From: Halomonas salinarum | GTDB taxonomy: Bacteria > Pseudomonadota > Gammaproteobacteria > Pseudomonadales > Halomonadaceae | NCBI RefSeq assembly: GCF_012062845.1 | Contig: NZ_WWNB01000006.1 | Location: 62,001 to 126,000 of the forward strand | Length of the DNA: 64,000 nucleotides | Direction: 5' to 3' | Shown here: one piece after another, positions 20,008 through 30,150 of the stretch | Numbering within the stretch: position 1 is the first letter of the stretch | How the letters are laid out: every line of letters starts with the position of its first letter | Made by a program: the position numbers and the translations under genes | The notes under the pieces: generated by a model | The model's database searches: none | Told to the model about the DNA's origin: nothing | What the model saw: only the letters and a program-made list of their open reading frames with translations

Positions 20008-20799
20008 ATGAACGTATCCATCAAGACTGCCGACGAAATCGTCAAGATGCGCGAAGCCGGCAAGCAGGCCGCCCGCGTACTGGAAATGATCACGCCTCAC
20101 GTTCAGGCCGGCGTCAGCACCGGCGAGCTCGACCGCCTGTGCCATGATTTCATTGTCAATGAGCTAGGGTCTGTACCGGCCCCGCTGAACTACCATGGTT
20201 TCCCCAAGTCGATCTGCACCTCGATCAACCATGTGGTCTGCCACGGCATCCCCGACGATGCCAAGAAGCTCAAGAAGGGTGACGTCATGAATATCGACAT
20301 CACCGTCAAGACCGCCGACGGCTACCACGGCGACACCAGCAAGATGTTTATCGTCGGCGAGAGCATTCAGGGCGAACGGCTGGCCCGTATCACCCAGGAG
20401 TGCCTCTACAGGAGCATCGCCGAGGTCAAGCCCGGCGTCCACCTGTCCCAGCTGGCACGCGTCATTCAGCAGCATGCCGAAGCCAACGGTTACAGTGTCG
20501 TCCGTGATTTCTGCGGCCACGGCATCGGTTCCGTCTTCCACGAAGAGCCACAGGTACTGCACTACGATGGCTATGCGCCCGAAGCCGACATCGCCCTAGA
20601 AGAAGGCATGTGCTTCACCATCGAGCCCATGATCAATGTTGGCGATCACCGCACCCGAGTCCTGCGCGATAACTGGACCGCCGTGACCAAGGACAAGGGC
20701 TTATCCGCCCAGTGGGAGCACACCCTGCTGGTGACCGCCACCGGTGTCGAGGTACTGACCGCGCGTGGCGAGGAAGACTTGAGCTTCCTCTCGAGCTGA
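20008..20799 (+). CDS. map: methionine aminopeptidase, type I
   Basis: 263 aa, the normal length. It removes the initiator methionine from new proteins. The start at 20008 gives MNVSIKTADEIVKMREAGKQ; a longer frame to 19927 lacks family support. The metal-binding pita-bread fold shows HGIPDDAKKLKKGDVMNIDI, GHGIGSVFHEEPQVLHY and EEGMCFTIEPM. It is divergent from rpsB and one base from glnD, as in many gammaproteobacteria. Confidence 0.97.
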   Translation: MNVSIKTADEIVKMREAGKQAARVLEMITPHVQAGVSTGELDRLCHDFIVNELGSVPAPLNYHGFPKSICTSINHVVCHGIPDDAKKLKKGDVMNIDITVKTADGYHGDTSKMFIVGESIQGERLARITQECLYRSIAEVKPGVHLSQLARVIQQHAEANGYSVVRDFCGHGIGSVFHEEPQVLHYDGYAPEADIALEEGMCFTIEPMINVGDHRTRVLRDNWTAVTKDKGLSAQWEHTLLVTATGVEVLTARGEEDLSFLSS

Positions 20800-20800
20800 C

Positions 20801-23476
20801 ATGCTGCTGCATCACTACCGCTTCCAGCCCGACACAAGCCTCTTCGATGTTGCTGAATTCTGCATCGAGCTTGAGGGCAAGCGCTCGCCGATCGCCCCTT
20901 TCAAGCAGGCGCTGAGCGACATTCAGGAAAACCTGGATGAACGCTTTCGCGCCGGCGCCGATATTCGCGACCTGGTGCATGGCCGCGCCTGGTGCCTCGA
21001 CCGCCTGCTCGAGATCGCCTGGTCGCGCCATGCCTGGCCCGACGATGGCGTCGCCTTGCTGGCCGTCGGGGGTTATGGCCGCGGCGAGCTGCATCCCCAC
21101 TCGGATGTCGACCTGCTGCTGCTGCTCGAAGACGATGACGACACCCTCTACCGCGAACCACTGACCGGCTTCATCACCTTCCTGTGGGATATCGGGCTCG
21201 ATATCGGGCATAGCGTGCGCTCGCTGAACGACTGTGAGCGTGAGGCTCGCGCCGACGTCACGGTCATCACCAACCTGCTCGAGACACGCACCCTGGCAGG
21301 CGGAAGCCACCTGCGCGACGCCATGCGGGAAAGGATACAGACGGATCGGCTGTGGCCGGCAGATGCCTTCTTCGAGGCCAAGTGGCAGGAACAGATCGCC
21401 CGTCACTACCGCTACAACAACTCCGAGTATCACCTCGAGCCGAACATCAAGAGCTCCCCCGGTGGCCTTCGCGATATCCAGATGATCGGCTGGGTCGCCA
21501 AACGCCAGTTCGGAGAACTGCGCTTTGAGGAGGTCGTCGAAAACGGCTTCATGAACGATGCCGAGCTGCGTATCCTCAGTCAGGGCCAGTCCTTCCTGTG
21601 GCAGGTCCGTTACGCCCTGCACATGCTCACCGGGCGCGCCGAGGATCGCCTGCTGTTCGATCATCAGCGCACCATCGCCACCCTGTTCGGCTATCGGGAC
21701 ATTCCCGGTCGCCTGGCCGTCGAACAGTTCATGAAGCGCTACTATCGCCATGTCACGGCTCTTGCTGGCCTCAACGACATGCTGCTGCAGCACTTCGACG
21801 AGGTCATCCTGCGCGCCGACGAGGTCCTCGAGACGCACCACCTCAACGACCGTTTCGAGGTCAAGGGCGGCTATATCCAGGCTCGCGACGAGCGAGTCTT
21901 CCGCTATCGCCCCGCGGCCATGCTCGAGCTGTTCCTGCTGATGGCGCAGCATCCGGAAATCGAGGGGGTACGCGCCTCGACCATTCGCCTGATTCGCGAC
22001 CACCGCCATCTGATGGATGACCTTTACCGCGACGACGTCCGCCATCAGAGCCTGTTCATGGAGCTGCTCCGCTCCAGCGGCAACGTCGCCCGCCAGCTCA
22101 GGCGCATGAACCGCTACGGCGTGCTCGGCAAGTACCTGCCGGAGTTCGGCCAGGCGGTGGGGCTGATGCAGCACGACCTCTTCCACAGTTATACGGTCGA
22201 TGCCCATACCCTGGGCCTTCTGAAATTCGTGCAGCGCTTCCGCGAGCCGCGCTGCCGCGCCGAGTTCCCGGTCGCCGCCGCACTGGTCCACCAGCTGCCC
22301 AAGCTCGAACTGCTATGGATCGCCGGGCTCTATCACGATATCGGCAAGGGGCGCGGCGGCGACCACTCGCTGCTCGGCGCCCGCGATGCCGAGGAATTCT
22401 GTGAGCGTCACGGCCTCTCACCACGCGATACCCGGCTGGTCAGCTGGCTGGTCGAACATCACCTGTTGATGTCGAAGACCTCGCAGAAGCGCGACATCAC
22501 AGACCCGGAGGTGATCCGCGAGTTCGCTACCCAGATGCACGACGAGGTCCACCTCGATTATCTTTATGTGCTGACCGTGGCCGACATCAATGCCACCAAC
22601 CCGACCCTCTGGAACGGCTGGCGAGCCTCACTGCTGCGCCAGCTGCACGCCGAGACCAAGCGCGCCCTGCGCCGCGGGCTTGAAAACCCGCTGGATCGTG
22701 ATGACTGGGTCCGCGAGACTCGCGAAGAAGCGCGCAGCCTGCTGACCAACGTCGGCGTTGACCCCCAGCGGGTCGAGCGTCTGTGGGAGTCGCTGGGCGA
22801 GGACTACTTCGTGCAGTATGCCCCCAGCGAGATCGTCTGGCAGACGCAGGGCATCCTTGCGCATGACGGCTCGAACCTGCCCCTCATCCTGATCAGCGCG
22901 CCCACCCAGGACATGACCGAGGGCGGCACCAAGGTGTTCATCCATACCCGCTCGGTGGATGATCTGTTCGCCGCCACCGCCGCGGCCATGGAGCAGCTTG
23001 GCCTGTCGATCCATGATGCGCGCATCGCTACCTCGAGCAATAACTGGACCCTCAACACCTTCATCGTGCTCGATGAAGACGGCCAGCCGATCAGAGACCG
23101 CGAGCGGCTTGAGACCATGCGCCGCCACCTGGCCGAGGAGCTCGAAAATCCGGACGACTACCCGCAGATCGTCACCCGACACACGCCGCGCCAGCTCAAG
23201 CATTTCAAGGTGTCGACCCGGGTAGAGATCGCCCAGGACCCGGGCAATGAGCGCACCATGCTCGAACTGACGGCACCCGACCGCCCTGGCCTGCTGGCTC
23301 GGGTCGGCCGGATCTTCATGGAGCAGGGCATCGCGCTTTCGGCCGCCAAGATCGCCACGCTTGGCGAGAAGGTCGAAGACGTCTTCTTCATCACTGACCG
23401 TAACGGTGCACCGCTCACCGACCCCACGCGCCAGCAGCAACTGCGCGAGCGGCTGGTCGAGATGCTCGACGTCTAG
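20801..23476 (+). CDS. glnD: [protein-PII] uridylyltransferase / uridylyl-removing enzyme
   Basis: 891 aa bifunctional nitrogen sensor that adds or removes UMP on PII in response to glutamine. The nucleotidyltransferase motif GGYGRGELHPHSDVDLLLL lies at residues 90-108. The HD hydrolase domain contains IAGLYHDIGKGRGGDHSLLG (about 506-525). Two ACT domains occupy about 705-785 and 815-890 (the last with ELTAPDRPGLLARVGRIF). It starts one base after the map stop, so the two are probably cotranscribed. Confidence 0.98.
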   Translation: MLLHHYRFQPDTSLFDVAEFCIELEGKRSPIAPFKQALSDIQENLDERFRAGADIRDLVHGRAWCLDRLLEIAWSRHAWPDDGVALLAVGGYGRGELHPHSDVDLLLLLEDDDDTLYREPLTGFITFLWDIGLDIGHSVRSLNDCEREARADVTVITNLLETRTLAGGSHLRDAMRERIQTDRLWPADAFFEAKWQEQIARHYRYNNSEYHLEPNIKSSPGGLRDIQMIGWVAKRQFGELRFEEVVENGFMNDAELRILSQGQSFLWQVRYALHMLTGRAEDRLLFDHQRTIATLFGYRDIPGRLAVEQFMKRYYRHVTALAGLNDMLLQHFDEVILRADEVLETHHLNDRFEVKGGYIQARDERVFRYRPAAMLELFLLMAQHPEIEGVRASTIRLIRDHRHLMDDLYRDDVRHQSLFMELLRSSGNVARQLRRMNRYGVLGKYLPEFGQAVGLMQHDLFHSYTVDAHTLGLLKFVQRFREPRCRAEFPVAAALVHQLPKLELLWIAGLYHDIGKGRGGDHSLLGARDAEEFCERHGLSPRDTRLVSWLVEHHLLMSKTSQKRDITDPEVIREFATQMHDEVHLDYLYVLTVADINATNPTLWNGWRASLLRQLHAETKRALRRGLENPLDRDDWVRETREEARSLLTNVGVDPQRVERLWESLGEDYFVQYAPSEIVWQTQGILAHDGSNLPLILISAPTQDMTEGGTKVFIHTRSVDDLFAATAAAMEQLGLSIHDARIATSSNNWTLNTFIVLDEDGQPIRDRERLETMRRHLAEELENPDDYPQIVTRHTPRQLKHFKVSTRVEIAQDPGNERTMLELTAPDRPGLLARVGRIFMEQGIALSAAKIATLGEKVEDVFFITDRNGAPLTDPTRQQQLRERLVEMLDV

Positions 23477-23518
23477 GTTCATCATCCAGACAACGGCCCT
23501 TTCATCAGCTGGGCTCAA

Positions 23519-23557
23519 AAGCCGGCAGGCGCCGAGATTGAGGCGCCTCGCCGGCTT
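23519..23557 (+). other. large GC-rich hairpin after glnD
   Basis: Arms aagccggc-ggcgcc (23519-23533, one bulge) and ggcgcc-gccggctt (23542-23557) form a 14-bp stem with an 8-nt loop. No T run follows; a perfect TATAAT does. It may terminate glnD transcripts and also overlaps the dapC promoter. Confidence 0.55.
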
Positions 23558-23566
23558 CCCTATAAT
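23538..23566 (+). promoter_or_regulatory. sigma-70 promoter for the dap operon
   Basis: TTGAGG (23538-23543) and a perfect TATAAT (23561-23566) are spaced 17 bp apart. The -35 falls in the loop and 3' arm of the hairpin behind glnD. The leader to the dapC ATG at 23672 is about 100 nt. Confidence 0.55.
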
Positions 23567-23671
23567 CGCTTGCCTGAACCCATGCGCCAGACCGACCATG
23601 CGGCCCCATTGATCGAGCCCCATGCCGTCACCACGATCACGACAACGCCCCGCGAGGCGGCCAGGACAGCC

Positions 23672-24934
23672 ATGAACCCCGATCTCGATGCGCTCAAGCC
23701 CTACCCCTTCGAGAAGCTTGCCGCCCTCAAGGCCAATGTCACGCCCCCCGCGGCGCTATCGCACATTCCGCTGACCATCGGCGAACCCCAGCACCCGCCG
23801 TATGCAAGGGCGCTCGAGACGCTCAGTGCCCATCGTGATGAGATGGCCCGCTATCCGGCCACCGCCGGGCTTGCCGAACTCCGCCAGACCGTCGCTGACT
23901 GGGCGACGAAGCGTTTCGGCCTGCAAGGCATTGGCGGCCTCGATCCGGACCGCCAGGTGCTGCCGGTCAACGGCACCCGGGAAGCGATATTTGCCTTCGT
24001 GCAGGCCGCCCTCGATCGTCGCCGCCCGGCCAGGGTTGCCGTGCCCAACCCCTTCTACCAGATTTATGAGGGGGCAACGCTGCTCGCTGGCGGCACCCCG
24101 CTGTACCTAGATTGTCATGCCGAACAAGGCTTTCGCCCGGATTTCGAGGCGGTACCGGCCGAGACCTGGCGCGACGTTCAGCTGGTGTTCCTGTGCTCAC
24201 CGGGCAATCCCACCGGCGCGGTAACCCCGTTCGAGGACTTCAAACGTCTGATCGAGCTTGCCGACGAGCATGACTTCATCATCGCCTCCGACGAGTGCTA
24301 TTCAGAGTTGTATCTTGACGAGACCGCCCCGCCGCCGGGACTGCTCGACGCCTGTGCCCGCCTGGGCCGCCACGACTACCGGCGCTGCCTGGTCTTTCAT
24401 TCGTTGTCCAAGCGCTCCAATCTGCCAGGCCTGCGCTCGGGCTTCGTGGCCGGTGACGCCAATCTGATTACCCCTTTCAAGCGCTACCGCACCTACCACG
24501 GTTGTGCCATGTCGTTACCGCTGCAGCGCGCCTCGATCACCGCCTGGCGCGATGAAGCCCATGTGAAGGCCAACCGCGACGCCTATCGCGAGAAGTTCGC
24601 CGCCGTCACCGAGATCCTCGCCCCGGTGATGGACTTTCCCACGCCAGAGGCGAGTTTCTATCTGTGGCCAGCAGTGCCCGGTGGCGACGATGAAGCCTTC
24701 ACCCGGGCGCTCTTCGCCGAGGAAAACGTCAGCGTACTGCCAGGCAGCTACATGGGGCGCACCACCGCAGGCGACGGTTCATCAAGCGATAGCGGTGTCA
24801 ACCCGGGGGCCGGTCGCATCCGGCTGGCATTGGTCGCCGACGTCGAGTCGACCGCCGAGGCTGCCCGGCGTCTGCGCCGCTTCACCGAACGCTGGCGGGC
24901 GGCCATGACCGACGACGAGGAGGCCCCGACATGA
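23672..24934 (+). CDS. dapC: succinyldiaminopimelate transaminase
   Basis: 420 aa PLP-dependent class I aminotransferase. It makes N-succinyl-LL-DAP in the lysine/peptidoglycan pathway, directly before DapE. The PLP lysine lies in HSLSKRSNLPGLRSGFVAGD, with LCSPGNPTGAVTP and ASDECYSELY also present. The start at 23672 (MNPDLDALKPYPFEKL) matches the family and has AGGACA upstream; an upstream in-frame ATG at 23570 is less likely. It is encoded with dapD and dapE, which supports DapC over other aminotransferases. Confidence 0.95.
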   Translation: MNPDLDALKPYPFEKLAALKANVTPPAALSHIPLTIGEPQHPPYARALETLSAHRDEMARYPATAGLAELRQTVADWATKRFGLQGIGGLDPDRQVLPVNGTREAIFAFVQAALDRRRPARVAVPNPFYQIYEGATLLAGGTPLYLDCHAEQGFRPDFEAVPAETWRDVQLVFLCSPGNPTGAVTPFEDFKRLIELADEHDFIIASDECYSELYLDETAPPPGLLDACARLGRHDYRRCLVFHSLSKRSNLPGLRSGFVAGDANLITPFKRYRTYHGCAMSLPLQRASITAWRDEAHVKANRDAYREKFAAVTEILAPVMDFPTPEASFYLWPAVPGGDDEAFTRALFAEENVSVLPGSYMGRTTAGDGSSSDSGVNPGAGRIRLALVADVESTAEAARRLRRFTERWRAAMTDDEEAPT

Positions 24935-25275
24935 TCACGCTCTATGGCATCAAGGCTTGCGATACCTGCCGCCGGGCGCGCAAGGCGCTGGAGCACAAGG
25001 GGCTGCCCTTCCAGGTCCATGACCTGCGCAAGGATGGCCTGTCCACGGAGCGGCTCGAGCATCTGCTCGAGCATGTGCCGGTGATGACCCTGCTCAACAA
25101 GCGCAGCACCACCTGGCGAGCGCTCGACGACGCCGACAAGGCCAAGCTGGATGCCCACTCGGCCCGCGAACTGATGCTCGCCAACCCGACCCTGATCAAG
25201 CGCCCGCTACTCGATACCGGCGAGGACATTCGGGTCGGCTACCGCGACGGCGACTATGACGACCTTGACGGCTGA
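24931..25275 (+). CDS. ArsC/Spx-family thioredoxin-fold protein (YffB type)
   Basis: 114 aa. The protein has a thioredoxin-like fold of the ArsC/Spx superfamily, with CDTC at residues 10-13 and the family's RP motif (LIKRPLL). YffB-type members are common but their substrate is not settled; glutathione-linked reduction has been proposed. The start overlaps the dapC stop by 4 bp (ATGA), and it sits between dapC and dapD as in pseudomonads. It is not arsenate reductase in the resistance sense: no ars neighbours are present. Confidence 0.9.
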   Translation: MITLYGIKACDTCRRARKALEHKGLPFQVHDLRKDGLSTERLEHLLEHVPVMTLLNKRSTTWRALDDADKAKLDAHSARELMLANPTLIKRPLLDTGEDIRVGYRDGDYDDLDG

Positions 25276-25356
25276 TACCGCCACCATGCTCGACACGACT
25301 TCACCTTGCCCGAGGCCCCAAAGCCTCGCTCACCTACAAACGAAAGGAGTTTCCCC

Positions 25357-26382
25357 ATGCTGAGCTTCGCACTCGGAATCGGTAACCAGAACACTCAAGG
25401 CGACTGGCTGGATGTCTACTATCCGGCGCCGCTGCTCAACCCCGAGGCAAGCCTCGTCGACGCCGCACGCCAGGCCCTCGGTGCCCCCGCCGGCAACGTC
25501 GCGGTAAGCTTCTTGCCCGAGCATTGTGCCGATCTTGCCGAAGCGCTCAAGGCCGTCGGCCACACCAAGCAGGCAGAGTTTGCCGCAGCCCTGGCGCAGA
25601 GCCAGCGCCCGCTGGTTGCCACCTTCCTCGAGACCGACCAGGCACCGCAAAGCGCCCCGGAGGTCTATCTCAAGCTGCACCTGCTCTCACACCGCCTGGT
25701 CAAGCCGCATGGCCTGGACCTGACGGGCATGTTCGGTCTGCTGCGCAACGTCGCCTGGTCAAGCGAGGGCCCGATCGACATCGAGGAGCTGCCGGCGCGT
25801 CGCCTCAAGGCGCGTCTCGAAGGCCGCGCCCTGTCCGTCGACTGCGTCGACAAGTTCCCCAAGATGGCCGATTACGTCGTGCCGGCCGGTGTACGCATCG
25901 CCGATACCGCCCGTGTGCGCCTGGGCGCTCACCTTGGCGAGGGCACCACCGTGATGCACGAAGGCTTCGTCAACTTCAATGCCGGCACCGAAGGGCCCGG
26001 CATGGTCGAGGGCCGCATCTCCGCTGGCGTGATGGTCGGCAAGGGCTCTGATCTGGGCGGTGGTTGCTCGACCATGGGCACCCTGTCCGGCGGCGGCAAC
26101 ATCGTCATCAAGGTCGGTGAAGGCTGCCTGATCGGCGCCAATGCCGGCATCGGCATCCCGCTGGGGGATCGCTGCACCGTCGAATCCGGCCTCTACATCA
26201 CCGCCGGCTCCAAGGTCGCCGTGCTCGACGATCAGGGACAGGTGGTCGAGACCGTTGCCGCCCGCGCTCTCGCTGGCCAAGACGACCTGCTGCTGCGTCG
26301 CCACTCGCAGTCGGGGCGCATCGAGTGCCTGACCAACAAGAGCGCCGTTGCGCTCAACGAGGCGCTGCACGCCCACAACTAA
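25357..26382 (+). CDS. dapD: 2,3,4,5-tetrahydropyridine-2,6-dicarboxylate N-succinyltransferase
   Basis: 341 aa, matching the longer pseudomonad form rather than the 274-aa E. coli form. DapD succinylates tetrahydrodipicolinate, the step before DapC. The C-terminal half has hexapeptide repeats (GMVEGRISAGVMVGKGSDLGGG, GEGCLIGANAGIGIPLGDRC). The start at 25357 has AAAGGAG seven bases upstream and gives MLSFALGIGNQNTQGDWL; an in-frame ATG at 25306 is rejected. Confidence 0.95.
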   Translation: MLSFALGIGNQNTQGDWLDVYYPAPLLNPEASLVDAARQALGAPAGNVAVSFLPEHCADLAEALKAVGHTKQAEFAAALAQSQRPLVATFLETDQAPQSAPEVYLKLHLLSHRLVKPHGLDLTGMFGLLRNVAWSSEGPIDIEELPARRLKARLEGRALSVDCVDKFPKMADYVVPAGVRIADTARVRLGAHLGEGTTVMHEGFVNFNAGTEGPGMVEGRISAGVMVGKGSDLGGGCSTMGTLSGGGNIVIKVGEGCLIGANAGIGIPLGDRCTVESGLYITAGSKVAVLDDQGQVVETVAARALAGQDDLLLRRHSQSGRIECLTNKSAVALNEALHAHN

Positions 26383-26440
26383 GCCTTTGCTGCGCCCGCC
26401 ACCGGCGGGCGCCCTGCTCCCTCGCCAACCAGGATGACGC

Positions 26441-27610
26441 ATGTCCGATACCGCCACGCCTTCTTCGATGCCCTCCGCGACCCTCGATCTGGCCATCGAC
26501 CTGATGAGCCGCGCCTCGGTAACCCCCGATGACGTCGGCTGTCAGGCGCTGATGATCGAGCGCCTCGAGCGCCTCGGCTTTCACATCGAGCGGCTACCGT
26601 TCGGCGACGTCGAGAACTTCTGGGCGGTGCGTGGTCACCACGGCCCGGTACTGGCCTTCGCAGGCCATACCGATGTGGTGCCCAGCGGCCCCGAGAGCAA
26701 GTGGGACCACCCGCCCTTCGCGCCCTTCATCGACGAGCACGGCATGCTCTTCGGCCGCGGCGCCGCCGACATGAAGGGTAGCCTGGCCGCCATGGTCACC
26801 GCCGTGGAGCGCTTCGTGGCCGCGCATCCCGATCATGACGGCAAGATCGCCTTCCTGATCACCTCCGACGAGGAAGGGCCCGCCGTGGACGGCACCCGTG
26901 CCGTGGTCGAGCATCTGCGCGAGGCTCACGAGCGACTGGATTACTGCATCGTCGGCGAACCCTCGTCCAGCGAACGGGTCGGCGACGTGATCAAGAACGG
27001 CCGCCGCGGCTCGCTAGGTGCGGTGCTGCACGTCAAGGGCGTACAAGGCCACGTGGCCTACCCGCACATGGCGCGCAACCCCATCCACGACGCTGCGCCA
27101 GCGCTTGATGCCCTGGCCCGCGAACACTGGGACGCCGGCAATACCTTCTTCCCGGCCACCAGTTTCCAGATCTCCAACATCCGCGCCGGTACCGGGGCCA
27201 CCAACGTGATCCCGGGTGAGCTTGAAGTGGTGTTCAACTTCCGCTATTCAACCGAGCTGACTCACGAGGCGCTGCGGGAACGCACCGAGGCGATCCTCGA
27301 CGCCCATGGCCTCGACTACCGTCTCGACTGGACACTCAACGGTGAGCCCTTCCTGACCGCCGAAGGTCAGCTTGTCGAAGCGGCCGTGACCGGCGTCGAA
27401 GGCGTCACGGGCAAGCGGCCGACCTTGTCTACCGCCGGCGGCACCTCGGACGGACGCTTCATCGCTACGCTGGGCAGCCAGGTGGTCGAACTGGGGCCGC
27501 GTAACGACACGATCCACAAGGTCAATGAGCAGGTCCGCGCCGCCGACCTGGATACCCTCAGTGACATCTACGAAGCCATCCTCACGCGGCTGTTCGCTCG
27601 CGCCGACTGA
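26441..27610 (+). CDS. dapE: succinyl-diaminopimelate desuccinylase
   Basis: 389 aa dinuclear-zinc amidohydrolase of the M20 family that releases succinate to give LL-DAP. Metal-binding motifs are [24 protein letters not shown] and [10 protein letters not shown], with the C-terminal [13 protein letters not shown]. About 12 polar residues precede the conserved core. It completes the dapC-yffB-dapD-dapE run. Confidence 0.97.
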   Translation: MSDTATPSSMPSATLDLAIDLMSRASVTPDDVGCQALMIERLERLGFHIERLPFGDVENFWAVRGHHGPVLAFAGHTDVVPSGPESKWDHPPFAPFIDEHGMLFGRGAADMKGSLAAMVTAVERFVAAHPDHDGKIAFLITSDEEGPAVDGTRAVVEHLREAHERLDYCIVGEPSSSERVGDVIKNGRRGSLGAVLHVKGVQGHVAYPHMARNPIHDAAPALDALAREHWDAGNTFFPATSFQISNIRAGTGATNVIPGELEVVFNFRYSTELTHEALRERTEAILDAHGLDYRLDWTLNGEPFLTAEGQLVEAAVTGVEGVTGKRPTLSTAGGTSDGRFIATLGSQVVELGPRNDTIHKVNEQVRAADLDTLSDIYEAILTRLFARAD

Positions 27611-27638
27611 GCCTGCCACCCGCTACCGAGAGTCAAGC

Positions 27639-28025
27639 ATGCAACGCTACCCGGATATCGAGATCTACCTGGCCAAGGCGCCGATCGAGGCCCTGGACGC
27701 CTGGCTGGCCGCCACCCTGGACGCGCCACCGCTGTCTCGTGCCGGCAAGCGCCAATGGCGCACCACCGGCCACCTGGACGGCAACAAGGTTCCGGTACTG
27801 CTGGTCGAGCAGGCAGCCGACAGCTTCTCAAGCCTCTGGTTCGACAGCGACGCCTCGCCCTGGCCCCGCGATGCTGACTGTGCCCGGGCGGCCGCGACCG
27901 CCCTGAACGTCGAAGTTCGCTGTTCACTGGGCGGCTGGCAACCGGGTGACGACCCGGACCGTTTCTGGCGCGTCCAGCCCGACGGCCAGGAAGACGTCAT
28001 CACCTGGCCTGACTCTGGCAAATAA
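27639..28025 (+). CDS. small conserved-looking protein of unknown function
   Basis: 128 aa, starting MQRYPDIEIYLAKAPIEALDAWL at 27639, 28 bp behind dapE. No domain, signal peptide or membrane segment is recognised. The sequence is compact and acidic with several tryptophans (RQWRTTGH, SLWFDSD, GGWQPGDDPDRFWRV), which suggests a folded cytoplasmic protein. The frame is open upstream inside dapE, but only the start at 27639 is sensible. A partial repeat of its 3' end follows at 28041. The function is unknown. Confidence 0.7.
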   Translation: MQRYPDIEIYLAKAPIEALDAWLAATLDAPPLSRAGKRQWRTTGHLDGNKVPVLLVEQAADSFSSLWFDSDASPWPRDADCARAAATALNVEVRCSLGGWQPGDDPDRFWRVQPDGQEDVITWPDSGK

Positions 28026-28057
28026 AGCTGGAAAATGAGGCTGGCAAATAAGGCTGG
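28015..28057. repeat. duplicated 3' end of the gene after dapE
   Basis: ctggcaaataaagctgg (28015-28031) and ctggcaaataaggctgg (28041-28057) are near-identical 17-mers 26 bp apart, with a poorer middle copy between them. The first contains the TAA stop of the upstream gene, so the repeat copies its end. Confidence 0.75.
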
Positions 28058-28073
28058 CCACTAGCCGAAACGA

Positions 28074-28106
28074 CAACGTCCCGCCTGGTTGCCAGACGGG
28101 ACGTTG
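28074..28106. terminator. convergent-gene hairpin
   Basis: Arms caacgtcccg-ctgg and ccag-cgggacgttg (10 + 4 bp with one mismatch) enclose a 3-nt loop. It stands between two convergent genes, so it probably ends both transcripts, although neither side has a long T run. Confidence 0.65.
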
Positions 28107-28153
28107 AGTGTGACGGTAACACTGGAAATACAAGCCGAGCGCAGGCCGTTGCC

Positions 28154-28618
28154 TCAGGTGATGACGGTCACGTCATCGGCCTGGTAACCGCGCTCGTTTT
28201 CGATCACGTGGTAACGCACTTTTTGCCCCTCGGCCAGGGTCCGATGCCCCTTGCCGCGAATAGCACGAAAGTGCACGAACACATCATCTCCGCCGTCGCG
28301 AGTGATGAAGCCGTACCCCTTGTTGACGTTGAACCACTTGACCTCGCCGATCTCGCGATCGTCGTCTTCAACGTCGGCAAGCGTCGCAAGGGCCGGTGTC
28401 AGCACATGGATGGCAACGGTAGCCGTCAGGGTGACCAGGAAAACGGCAACGGCTGTGGCCAGATAGACGAGGGCGACACCGCCCACCTCCAGGCTGGCGA
28501 ACAGTTCGCGGGACAAATCTCCCCCGGTCAGGAAGATGAACAGGGCGATCAGCAGTGGCGCAGGCGCGGCCAGAAGCACGCTGATCAGACTACAACGAAG
28601 TAAGACCTTTTGATTCAT
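28154..28618 (-). CDS. membrane-anchored cold-shock-domain protein
   Basis: 154 aa from the ATG at 28618 (GAGG 5 bp upstream). Two hydrophobic helices (about residues 6-32 and 46-77) are followed by an acidic linker ([10 protein letters not shown]) and a complete cold-shock domain (about 90-154) with RNP1 KGYGFI at 100-105 and RNP2 VFVHF at 113-117. The fold binds single-stranded nucleic acid, here presumably held at the inner face of the membrane. This order, membrane part first, is the reverse of the better-known CSD-DUF1294 proteins. An upstream ATG at 28645 would add nine residues. Confidence 0.85.
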   Translation of the reverse strand: MNQKVLLRCSLISVLLAAPAPLLIALFIFLTGGDLSRELFASLEVGGVALVYLATAVAVFLVTLTATVAIHVLTPALATLADVEDDDREIGEVKWFNVNKGYGFITRDGGDDVFVHFRAIRGKGHRTLAEGQKVRYHVIENERGYQADDVTVIT

Positions 28619-28753
28619 GGACCTCGGTTTCTCTTGTGATGGCAATGGATGAAGGGGTCATGACGAAATCCCACCGCCGTAACGCTGATGGGCATAAGCT
28701 GACAAGATGAGGCTGTCGCGATGAACGGCAACAGGCCACACGAGGATACTACC

Positions 28754-28987
28754 ATGCAAGATCACGACTGGCTCGCCCGCCTGGAAGGCCTCGAGAGCCG
28801 AATCGCCTATCAGGAACACTGGCTGGACACCCTGGATCAGGCAGTGGCTGCCCAGGAGACTCGGCTGGCAGGGCTTGAGCGCATGAGTGAACTGATGCAG
28901 GCAAAGCTGCGCCAGCAACAACGCGCCCTGGACGACTCACAAGGCGATCAGGTGAGCTTCGAAGACGAGCGCCCACCACACTATTGA
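28754..28987 (+). CDS. slyX: SlyX family protein
   Basis: 77 aa from 28754 (MQDHDWLARLEGLESRIAYQE), almost entirely coiled coil, ending in the family's characteristic PPHY. The function of SlyX is not established. GAGGA stands upstream of this start; an in-frame ATG at 28721 is an alternative. It is divergent from the cold-shock-domain gene. Confidence 0.88.
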   Translation: MQDHDWLARLEGLESRIAYQEHWLDTLDQAVAAQETRLAGLERMSELMQAKLRQQQRALDDSQGDQVSFEDERPPHY

Positions 28988-29016
28988 GCGTAGTGACGGA
29001 CTGCACAGCCGAGCGC

Positions 29017-29054
29017 TTGAGTGGCCTTCAGGACGAATGGCCCTGGCCACTCAA
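29017..29054 (+). terminator. hairpin after slyX
   Basis: Ten-base arms ttgagtggcc / ggccactcaa are perfectly complementary around an 18-nt loop. It lies between convergent slyX and trxB. Confidence 0.55.
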
Positions 29055-29079
29055 ACGGGTAGGGGCAGGTATCAGCGTC

Positions 29080-29118
29080 GGGTGCTGAAGCGGTTCGTTT
29101 CGATCCGGTTCAGCACCC
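29080..29118 (-). terminator. hairpin after trxB
   Basis: Ten-base arms gggtgctgaa / ttcagcaccc are perfect, with a 19-nt loop containing a further short dyad. It lies about 25 bp beyond the trxB stop. Confidence 0.55.
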
Positions 29119-29142
29119 AAGGAGGCGCCTTTGGGGAGTTGC

Positions 29143-30108
<966 letters not shown>

Positions 30109-30111
30109 TCA

Positions 30112-30139
30112 CAAAAAAATGACGGCCGGATGTCGGCCG
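30112..30139 (-). terminator. terminator-like hairpin in the trxB leader
   Basis: On the minus strand CGGCCG-ACATC-CGGCCG (30139-30123) is followed by TCA and seven T residues (30119-30113), ending only about a dozen bases before the trxB RBS. It has the form of an intrinsic terminator but lies inside the presumed 5' leader. Confidence 0.55.
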
Positions 30140-30150
30140 AAAACGCTCTC

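Noticed and set aside
20633-22291. A 552-codon open frame on the minus strand
   Set aside because: Antisense shadow of glnD and map; glnD has complete, ordered domains.
24931-25275. Arsenate reductase of an ars operon
   Set aside because: The sequence is the YffB type with CDTC and lies inside the dap operon; there are no arsenic-resistance neighbours.
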